From the NCBI GenBank assembly GCA_938024025.1, contig CALJBY010000286.1:1-7058 (forward strand): 7,058 bases of DNA, in the 5' to 3' direction. The translations under genes and the position numbers were made by a program. The notes below the pieces were generated by a model. It was not told the DNA's origin and made no database searches. It saw only the letters and a list, made by a program, of their open reading frames with translations. How positions within the stretch are numbered: position 1 is the first letter of the stretch; every line of letters begins with the position of its first letter. This DNA is from an uncultured bacterium (lineage in GTDB: Bacteria > Desulfobacterota > WTBG01). Below are positions 1 to 5,081 of this stretch, piece by piece.

Positions 1-343
1 CGTCAACCATACGATGATTGCGCGAATTACTGCTCACCACATACCCTGCCTTTGCAAAATCTTCCTCAACCGGACCTGCAAAACTGGCATCGAGGGCAGA
101 AAAGACTACCCTACAGTCGAGATTAGGTGTGCACTCCTTTACTACCATTGAGGCCGTTTTCTCAGGAATGAGGGTTTCTAATTTCCACCTTCCAGACACT
201 GCTTCTTCATAGGGTTTGCCGGCGCTTCGCTCTGATGCTGCCAGGTCGCCAATTTCAAACCAGGGGTGGTCCTCCAGGAGTTGGATAAACCGTTGTCCTA
301 CCATCCCCGTTGCCCCTAAAATACCTACCTTTATCTTTTCCAT
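1..343 (-). CDS. asd: Aspartate-semialdehyde dehydrogenase, archaeal/fungal type (N-terminal part, cut by window edge)
   Basis: The reverse strand from the ATG at 341-343 reads 114 codons without a stop and leaves through the left edge, so only about a third of a normal ~350-residue enzyme is present. The enzyme reduces aspartyl phosphate to aspartate semialdehyde with NADPH in the cytosol, the branch point to Lys, Thr, Met and diaminopimelate. The N-terminus is a Rossmann fold: the glycine loop [10 protein letters not shown] lies at residues 10-19 (G-x-x-G-x-V-G), followed by the acidic/aromatic stretch [30 protein letters not shown] (78-100, 'sALD' plus 'AGPvE') and SSNSRNHRM (104-112) are typical of the archaeal/fungal ASADH branch and differ from the E. 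coli type. The catalytic Cys lies beyond the edge. The start is supported by a purine-rich AGAGGGAG ribosome binding site shortly upstream (about 346-353). It is downstream of the aminotransferase on the same strand, but the 327-bp gap suggests its own promoter. Confidence 0.93.
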   Translation of the reverse strand, partial: MEKIKVGILGATGMVGQRFIQLLEDHPWFEIGDLAASERSAGKPYEEAVSGRWKLETLIPEKTASMVVKECTPNLDCRVVFSALDASFAGPVEEDFAKAGYVVSSNSRNHRMVD

Positions 344-369
344 TTTCTGCTCCCTCTAACAATTTAAAA

Positions 370-375
370 ATTATA
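370..375 (-). promoter_or_regulatory. Candidate -10 box for asd
   Basis: The minus strand reads TATAAT, a perfect sigma-70 -10 consensus, about 27 nt before the asd start codon, which would give a leader of about 20 nt. It sits in an A/T-rich tract. No convincing -35 is visible at 16-18 bp (the best is TGTCCT-like), so the call rests on the hexamer and its position only. Confidence 0.3.
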
Positions 376-384
376 AAAAAATGT

Positions 385-585
385 GAACCAGGAAGGACAC
401 GAAGATACTTATTAAACAATCCTCCTGATGCCAGGCTTAAGTCGCTGCTCTTAGGATCAATTGTTCATGCTCTTCCGGTAAATTACTTGCAATCCTTAAG
501 TCCATTTTTATTTTTTTCTTCGCCTGCCCGGTTAAATGCGTGCACTTACTTAACTCAGGGTGCTTCTTCGTGCTCTTCGTGGTTT
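385..585. repeat. Pair of inverted, degenerate CACGAAGA-type repeat copies
   Basis: Bases 385-406 on the plus strand (core GGACACGAAGAT) and the reverse complement of 564-585 (core GAGCACGAAGAA) agree at 17 of 22 positions and lie about 157 bp apart in opposite orientation. Words of the form ACCACGAAG-xxCACGAAG are a common dispersed intergenic motif in environmental bacterial genomes (general recollection). The pair could be the eroded ends of a small non-autonomous element or simply two independent copies. Confidence 0.45.
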
Positions 586-612
586 AGCTTCTTTGCCTTT
601 AAGTCTTTAATT

Positions 613-650
613 TAGGCATTCTAGGCACTTTAGCTCATTTTAGGCATTTG
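613..650. repeat. Short tandem array of about four degenerate 9-10 bp units (TAGGCATTT type)
   Basis: Four consecutive units can be read: TAGGCATTC (613-621), TAGGCACTT (622-630), TAGCTCATTT (631-640) and TAGGCATTTG (641-650). They keep the TAG-x-CA-TT frame with a 9-10 bp period. On the minus strand they read as AAATGCCTA-like units and lie about 20 nt beyond the stop codon of the aminotransferase gene. No function is apparent. Confidence 0.55.
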
Positions 651-670
651 TGTTTTCTGAGGTTCAGTTT

Positions 671-1978
671 TTATGAAAGGTCCTGTACCCCCTGGTAGAT
701 GAGGTCAAACAGTTCCTGAATATCATCAACTTCCGTACAGGAAAACGCCACCCGGACATCGGTATCCCCGACAGAAATTACTCCCACACCATATGTATCA
801 AGGATATGTTGCCTCAGTGCTTCTGCATTCACTGATGCAAGTCTCAGGCACATGAAGTAGCCCGCGTTAAAGGGGTAGTGGGTCCACGCATCCTGGTATT
901 TCTCATTGTCGAGCACCTCTTTTACCTTGAGTGCACGGGCTTTCATGATCTCAAACTTCTCCCGGGCTTCTTTGACGAAAGACGTAGATTCAAAGGCCTT
1001 TACAATGAGCGTCTGGGAAAGGTGTGAACAATTGGATATACCTCCCCGGATAGCACCCATCGTCTTTTTCCCCAGGACATCATAAATCACCTCACTACTG
1101 CCCTGCCCCCCCGATGCAAAGGTGATAAAGCCTACCCGGAATCCCCAGACAAACTGCTCTTTGGTGGCACCATCGAGTTTTACTGCCAGAATCCGTTCAT
1201 CCAGGTTGGCCGTGTGGGCAAAAAGTGATTCCTGCATCACTTCATCAGCATAGAACAAACCAAAATAGGCATCATCACTCACGACAACCATGTTGACCCC
1301 CTCCGATGCAACCTCTTTCAGAGCATCACAGATAGCGGCTGCCTCTTGAGGAGTAATAGAGTAGCCCGTAGGGTTGTTAGGAAAATTGAGCAAGACAACT
1401 ATCTTAGATTTTTTTTTGGCCGTTTCTTTAAGCACCTGGTGAAAGCCATCTGTGTTAAATCCATTTCTCTCGTTATACATGGGGAAGGTCTGAAAGTGCG
1501 CTCCCAGACGGGCACCGAAAATGAGACGATAGTTACCCCAGAGTTTGTCCGGCAACACTATCACATCTCCTTCATCAACAAAGAGATCGCCTACCAGACC
1601 GAGTCCATGGGTAATAGCACTGGTAACAATGGGCTGGCTCATGTGCTTCCCCCTGAGAGAGGGGTTGTCCGTCACAATTTTCTCCTGCCACCTTTTCCGC
1701 AGTTCCGGCTTTCCCGCAGCAGGGGCATAGGGGAAGGCTTCATTGGGGGCAATGCCTACCAGGTGTTTTTGAATGCACGGCAGATGCATCGCTACCCCGC
1801 CCTCTGTTGCTATCCCAATGGTTGCATTAAATTTCTTTGCTTTGGTTTTAGCCTCTGCACTCTGGCTCAAGATTCCCTTGGGGAAAAAAAGCTCTTTCCC
1901 CCGCTTGGAGAGCATTGCATAGACAGCGGCATTTTCCTTTTGTAATTGATCATTCAGTTCTTTTGCTAACGTATTCAT
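671..1978 (-). CDS. PLP-dependent aminotransferase, class I/II (fold type I), amino donor/acceptor unknown
   Basis: This is a complete 435-residue cytosolic enzyme, slightly longer than the usual ~400 of aspartate/aromatic aminotransferases. The start ATG (1976-1978) has an AAGGAG site 5 nt upstream. Fold-type I landmarks are in order: the N-terminal block GKELFFPKGILSQSAEA (27-43); NFPNNPTG (198-205, PLP-binding Asn); SDDAYFG (234-240, with the pyridine-N Asp and the O3' Tyr); DGATKEQFVWGFRVGF (269-284), where K273 is the likely Schiff-base lysine and R281 the phosphate-binding Arg; and VRVAFS near the C-terminus, where R409 would bind the substrate alpha-carboxylate. The residues for side-chain specificity cannot be read with confidence. 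Glutamate/2-oxoglutarate as one substrate pair is a family-based inference. It lies between a glutamate-synthase-like gene upstream and asd downstream on the same strand, so an aspartate-family role is possible. The coding strand contains a run of nine A (1409-1417, Lys188-190). A TATAAG hexamer about 60 nt upstream (2039-2044) is a weak promoter candidate without a good -35. Confidence 0.9.
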   Translation of the reverse strand: MNTLAKELNDQLQKENAAVYAMLSKRGKELFFPKGILSQSAEAKTKAKKFNATIGIATEGGVAMHLPCIQKHLVGIAPNEAFPYAPAAGKPELRKRWQEKIVTDNPSLRGKHMSQPIVTSAITHGLGLVGDLFVDEGDVIVLPDKLWGNYRLIFGARLGAHFQTFPMYNERNGFNTDGFHQVLKETAKKKSKIVVLLNFPNNPTGYSITPQEAAAICDALKEVASEGVNMVVVSDDAYFGLFYADEVMQESLFAHTANLDERILAVKLDGATKEQFVWGFRVGFITFASGGQGSSEVIYDVLGKKTMGAIRGGISNCSHLSQTLIVKAFESTSFVKEAREKFEIMKARALKVKEVLDNEKYQDAWTHYPFNAGYFMCLRLASVNAEALRQHILDTYGVGVISVGDTDVRVAFSCTEVDDIQELFDLIYQGVQDLS

Positions 1979-2097
1979 AAAATCTCCTTGCTAAAATTGC
2001 TGCTATGACGACGGAATAAAGAGATTTTTTACCACATCCTTATAAGAAAAACAATCCAAATCGTAGAATCTCCAACTCACGGCTTCTTAGAGGAGAA

Positions 2098-2145
2098 GAA
2101 AAATAAAAGGAAGAGCCCCCATTGTACATACCAACAGAAGCTCCC
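2098..2145 (-). terminator. Probable rho-independent terminator of the glutamate-synthase-like gene
   Basis: Read on the minus strand, GGGAGC (2140-2145) can pair with GCTCTT (2111-2116; four Watson-Crick plus two G-U pairs) across a 23-nt loop that holds a further short TTG/CAA stem. A U-rich tail, CCTTTTATTTTTC, follows. It begins about 30 nt after the stop codon at 2176-2178. The stem is short and the loop large, so the call is tentative. Confidence 0.4.
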
Positions 2146-2155
2146 TTTTTACTGT

Positions 2156-2169
2156 CCTAACTGGTTAGG
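2156..2169. repeat. 14-bp perfect palindrome just after the glutamate-synthase-like stop codon
   Basis: CCTAAC-TG-GTTAGG is a perfect dyad lying 6 nt beyond the stop codon at 2176-2178. No U-tract follows it on the minus strand, so it is not a terminator by itself. It could protect the mRNA 3' end or form an outer part of the termination region further downstream. Confidence 0.4.
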
Positions 2170-2175
2170 CTATGG

Positions 2176-3768
2176 TTAGCCTTCCAGAATTTTCTCTGCT
2201 TCTTCCCTATAGGCATCCATGAGATAGGGGATTCCCGTTACCTTTGCACATTCTTCAGTAAGCGACATCAGTTCCCGTCTGGTTATTGCAGGCAGACTGA
2301 AACAACGTGCCCCTGCCATCAGCTGCTGGAGCCCCACCTTGATCTTATCTCCGTAGCTGTAAATACCTAAGGCACCGAGCGGTATATTTTTCATCTCATC
2401 CTTGCCCACAATATCAGTAACCGCTTCGTAACAGACAAAGATTTCTTCTATCGACTTCCCGAATTCACTTACCGTCTTGGGAAGATCATTTGCCTTGAGC
2501 CACTGGGCGATGTTTTTACCAACCATGCCCGGGATCATGAGTGCCCGGCCCATGCATACGGCTTTCACAAAAGGGGCACCCATCGCCAGCGATTTAAAAA
2601 CACCGTCTTCGCTGCTGAAACCACCGGCAAATGCTATGTCGGGAACACGCTCACCTTTGTCAGCAAGCTTCTTACAGAACTCATAGGTTAATGCGTGGAG
2701 GTGAAGACTCGGCATTCCCCATTCTTCCATCATCCTCCAGGGACTCATACCCGTTCCTCCCGGAGCACCGTCAACGGTGAGCAGGTCAATTTTTGCCTTT
2801 GAGCTCCACTTAATCGCCATGGCCAGCTCGCGCAGTCCATAGGCCCCGGTCTTCAAGGTAATGCGTTTGAATCCCAGTTTTCTTAAGCGATCGACTTCAT
2901 TATAGAATCCGTCCTCGGAAATAAATCCCAGTCTGCTGTGCCGCTCAAACTCCTTAATAGCACCATCCTTGAAGGCGGCCTGATTTACCGGGCTTGACGG
3001 ATCGGGAGTAACCACGTAACCCCGTTTTTGCAGTTCCAGCGCGCGCTCGAGAGTGTTTACCTTGATCTCTCCCCCGATACACTTTGCACCCTGTCCCCAT
3101 TTGAGCTCGATTGTCTCTAATCCATGCTTTTTACTGACATACTCAGCAACGCCCAGACGGGTATCCTCCACATTCATCTGTACCAAAATTTCACCAAATC
3201 CCTGGTGATAACGGCGATAGGTTTCAATCCGCCTGTCCATGTCCGGGGCCTTGGTAATCTTTTTATTGGAATCGAGTTCAAGCTCGGGATCGATTCCACA
3301 CACATTTTCTCCACACACCAGTGTTACACCACTTATGGCCGCTCCGACTGCAAAGTGTTCCCAGTTCTTCCGGGCAATCTCAGTTGATCCCAGGGCACCG
3401 GTAAAAATGGGAACTTTCATTTTTACTTTTATATCCCAGCCATACTCGGTTTCAGTGCTTACCGAAGGAAAGGTTGCAGTATCCGGGTCACCGGTTACTC
3501 CGGGGGGAAGGCCCTCCGCACCCAGGGCATAACCCTGTATATTTAAGTGGGAGTAATCAATGGGATAGTCCTTATCTCCTCCAGCAGTTACATCACCGAA
3601 TGGTCCAGGATAGATGAGCTCCCGTCCCCGGAAGGTTGCCTTGAAGACTTCACAGTTGCCCCTGCATCCATCAACACAGCGGGTGCACAGTCCACTCATC
3701 GGCGTTACACTTCTTGACCGGTTCGAAGTTCTGGTGGCTTCGTTTGCATTGGGTTGTTGTAAATTCAT
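2176..3768 (-). CDS. FMN-binding glutamate synthase-like protein, archaeal type, no glutaminase domain
   Basis: This 530-residue protein matches the stand-alone synthase domain of glutamate synthase (Glu_synthase family), which forms glutamate from 2-oxoglutarate and ammonia on an FMN. Landmarks: an N-terminal four-Cys cluster C28-x2-C31-x3-C35-x3-C39 followed by the family block FRGRELIYPGPFG; ELKWGQGAKCIGGEIK (221-236); DLLTVDGAPGGTGMSP (328-342), equivalent to the GGTGAxP flavin loop of GltB; and the C-terminal barrel loops FAGGFSSEDG (380-389) and MGRALMIPG (406-414). There is no N-terminal Cys-2 glutaminase domain. The C-x5-C-x4-C 3Fe-4S signature that follows the barrel in GltB is absent, so any iron-sulfur centre would have to use the N-terminal cysteines. 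The ammonia source and electron donor are unknown; a separate glutaminase or ferredoxin-like partner may be encoded elsewhere. The start at 3766-3768 has a strong GAGGAGGAAG site. It is divergent from nrpR, with its own TTGACA promoter. The methylamine-glutamate synthase (MgsC/GlxD) family is a related alternative, but the neighbouring subunits of that system are not here. Confidence 0.85.
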   Translation of the reverse strand: MNLQQPNANEATRTSNRSRSVTPMSGLCTRCVDGCRGNCEVFKATFRGRELIYPGPFGDVTAGGDKDYPIDYSHLNIQGYALGAEGLPPGVTGDPDTATFPSVSTETEYGWDIKVKMKVPIFTGALGSTEIARKNWEHFAVGAAISGVTLVCGENVCGIDPELELDSNKKITKAPDMDRRIETYRRYHQGFGEILVQMNVEDTRLGVAEYVSKKHGLETIELKWGQGAKCIGGEIKVNTLERALELQKRGYVVTPDPSSPVNQAAFKDGAIKEFERHSRLGFISEDGFYNEVDRLRKLGFKRITLKTGAYGLRELAMAIKWSSKAKIDLLTVDGAPGGTGMSPWRMMEEWGMPSLHLHALTYEFCKKLADKGERVPDIAFAGGFSSEDGVFKSLAMGAPFVKAVCMGRALMIPGMVGKNIAQWLKANDLPKTVSEFGKSIEEIFVCYEAVTDIVGKDEMKNIPLGALGIYSYGDKIKVGLQQLMAGARCFSLPAITRRELMSLTEECAKVTGIPYLMDAYREEAEKILEG

Positions 3769-3794
3769 TTTCTTCCTCCTCTACTGAGTATTAA

Positions 3795-3819
3795 CGTTTA
3801 CCTCTCTTGCCTATAAACG
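3795..3819 (-). promoter_or_regulatory. Inverted repeat in the predicted leader of the glutamate-synthase-like mRNA
   Basis: On the minus strand CGTTTA (3814-3819) and TAAACG (3795-3800) are perfect 6-bp inverted arms around 13 nt. The dyad sits between the predicted transcription start (about 3844) and the ribosome binding site. It could form a leader hairpin or be a protein-binding site; its function is not shown. Confidence 0.3.
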
Positions 3820-3850
3820 GCAATTCATTTCCTTAGTCACAAAGCCTTGG

Positions 3851-3879
3851 TTTTTACCATTACTCCCCTAGCATGTCAA
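3851..3879 (-). promoter_or_regulatory. Sigma-70 promoter of the glutamate-synthase-like gene
   Basis: On the minus strand a perfect -35 TTGACA (3874-3879) is followed after 17 bp by TAAAAA (3851-3856), preceded by TGG, which gives an extended -10 (TGn). The predicted start near 3844 leaves a leader of about 75 nt. A 13-bp imperfect dyad, ACAAAGCCTTGGT (3839-3851), covers the predicted start point and would be a plausible repressor site. Confidence 0.55.
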
Positions 3880-3984
3880 GGTAATTGTTATCAAAGATCA
3901 TATTTTAGGAGAAAAGGGGGGATTACGCCATAAATCCGTTACATCTATCTCTTTTTCTGCTTTGTGCTGTAATGCCTTAATGTG

Positions 3985-3998
3985 CGGCAATAGTGCCG
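3985..3998. promoter_or_regulatory. 14-bp dyad upstream of the nrpR promoter, candidate operator
   Basis: CGGCA-ATAG-TGCCG is a perfect 5-bp inverted repeat ending 9 bp before the nrpR -35. Its overall geometry (4-bp arms separated by 6 bp, 14 bp in total) equals that of known methanogen NrpR operators (GGAA-N6-TTCC), but the arm sequence differs. The half-site word CGGCAAT recurs at 3818-3824 in the leader region of the divergent gene. Operator function is inferred. Confidence 0.35.
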
Positions 3999-4007
3999 TT
4001 ATTATGG

Positions 4008-4035
4008 TTGACAAAACTACTTTTTTGGGTAGTAT
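4008..4035 (+). promoter_or_regulatory. nrpR: Sigma-70 promoter of the nrpR-kinase operon with a dyad in its spacer
   Basis: A perfect -35 TTGACA (4008-4013) is followed after 16 bp by TAGTAT (4030-4035), and the predicted start is near 4042. Within it, ACTAC (4016-4020) and GTAGT (4029-4033) form a perfect inverted repeat around 8 bp that overlaps the first bases of the -10. A protein bound there would block RNA polymerase, so autoregulation is a natural suggestion. The promoter also shows that the longer reading frame beginning at 3993 cannot be the normal start. Confidence 0.55.
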
Positions 4036-4064
4036 GTAACAATAGCCAACAAGGAGAATCAGTC

Positions 4065-5081
4065 ATGGATAGCACATATCAGAGAAAAATTGTTTCTGTA
4101 CTAAAAATACTAGCTGATGCGGGAAAACCCCTGGGGGGAACAAGAATCGCTCAAAGGTTGCAAGAATACGGGGTGGATCTCAGCCAAAGGATGGTCAGAA
4201 ACTATCTCCAAAGAATGGACCAGGAAGGACTCACTAAAAGCCTTGGAAAACGAGGCCGAAAAATTACACCTAAAGGAGAGGAAGAATTACAATCAGCCTT
4301 TGTCATTGAAAAAGTAGGTTTTGTTGCATCAAAGATTGACTCCCTCACCTATCAAATGGGTTTTTCACTCAGAAAACAACGGGGGAAAATAATCCTCAAT
4401 GTCTCCACTATTAATGGAGATGATTTTCACAAAGCCATCCATCACATCGAATCGGTGTTTCGGGCGGGATTGGGCATGGGCAGGCTTGTTGCACTAAACC
4501 TTCCTGGAGATGAGAGGGAAACGGGAGAAGAAGGAAAGGTGGTTATTGGCACGGTCTGCAGCGTAACCCTGAACGGCATCTTTTTAAGTGAGGGTATTCA
4601 CACCACCTCCCGATTTGGTGGCCTCCTGGAACTGGCGAAGGGGCATCCACTGCGATTTACGGAAATCATCAACTACGACGGTTCCTCCATTGATCCCCTG
4701 GAGATTTTCGTAAAGGGGGGTATGACCAGTGTGTGCCAGGCAGCGCTGACCGGTAATGGCAAGATTGGAGCCAGCTTCCGGGAGATTCCTTCTGTGGCAC
4801 TTGCACAGGTTGAAAGGATAAGAAAACGCCTGGAGTCCATTGGTTTAGGAGGAATACTCATGACCGGCAAGCCCGGTCAGCCGCTTCTTGATATTCCCGT
4901 ATCCGAAGGACGGGTAGGCATGATCGTTGCGGGTGGCTTAAACCCCCTGGCGGCTGTTGAAGAGTCAAACATTATGACTGAAAACATAGCCATGAAATCA
5001 CTCTTCTCCTTTGAGGACCTGATCCCCTTTTGGAAATTAAACAGTACCGTGAGGGACTATGCCTATGCAGCGCAGGGATAA
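4065..5081 (+). CDS. nrpR: NrpR-type transcriptional regulator (winged helix plus one NrpR regulatory domain)
   Basis: The protein has 338 residues. The frame stays open back to a GTG at 3993, but the ATG at 4065 has AAGGAG 8 nt upstream (4051-4056), and a TTGACA promoter lies inside the extension. Residues 1-78 are a winged-helix DNA-binding domain: ILADAGKPLGGTRIAQRLQ, the recognition-helix region SQRMVRNYLQRMDQEGL (40-56), then the wing KSLGKRGRKITPKGEEEL. Residues about 84-325 are one NrpR (DUF128) ligand domain, with VIGTVCSVTLNGIFL (160-174), EGIHTTSRFGGLLELA (176-191) and VAGGLNPLAAVEES (288-301). In methanogens NrpR represses nitrogen genes and is released by 2-oxoglutarate; many archaeal versions carry two such domains or a second subunit, whereas this one has a single copy. 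It is divergent from a glutamate-synthase-like gene, a likely target, and overlaps the histidine kinase gene downstream. The ligand and the direction of regulation in this organism are inferred from family membership. Confidence 0.9.
   Translation: MDSTYQRKIVSVLKILADAGKPLGGTRIAQRLQEYGVDLSQRMVRNYLQRMDQEGLTKSLGKRGRKITPKGEEELQSAFVIEKVGFVASKIDSLTYQMGFSLRKQRGKIILNVSTINGDDFHKAIHHIESVFRAGLGMGRLVALNLPGDERETGEEGKVVIGTVCSVTLNGIFLSEGIHTTSRFGGLLELAKGHPLRFTEIINYDGSSIDPLEIFVKGGMTSVCQAALTGNGKIGASFREIPSVALAQVERIRKRLESIGLGGILMTGKPGQPLLDIPVSEGRVGMIVAGGLNPLAAVEESNIMTENIAMKSLFSFEDLIPFWKLNSTVRDYAYAAQG

Larger units (their letters stand above)
344..670. other. Gene-free spacer between asd and the aminotransferase, with degenerate repeats
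   Basis: No credible coding sequence is seen on either strand; the only longer open frame (plus strand, about 310-615) runs over the asd start and has a low-complexity, Ser/Leu-rich product. The spacer holds the asd -10 candidate, two inverted copies of a CACGAAGA-type word, and a short tandem array of TAGGCATTT units, each listed separately. No clear rho-independent terminator for the aminotransferase gene is seen directly after its stop codon at 671-673. Confidence 0.6.

Noticed and set aside
18..212. 64-codon plus-strand frame at the left edge
   Set aside because: It is antisense to the asd coding sequence, which has clear family motifs.
310..615. 101-codon plus-strand frame across the asd start and spacer
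   Set aside because: It begins inside asd, crosses repeat sequence, has no ribosome binding site and no recognisable domain.
613..650. Possible CRISPR-like array
   Set aside because: The units are 9-10 bp, contiguous and degenerate, without spacers, and no cas gene is nearby.
1346..1945. 199-codon plus-strand frame opposite the aminotransferase
   Set aside because: It is fully antisense to a gene with intact catalytic motifs, and the product shows no domain and the biased composition of a shadow frame.
2176..3768. Methylamine-glutamate synthase subunit
   Set aside because: The fold family overlaps, but the companion subunit genes expected next to it are absent, so the general glutamate-synthase-like call is safer.
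3993..4064. 24-codon N-terminal extension of NrpR from a GTG
   Set aside because: The TTGACA/TAGTAT promoter lies inside it and a good AAGGAG site precedes the ATG at 4065, where NrpR homology begins.
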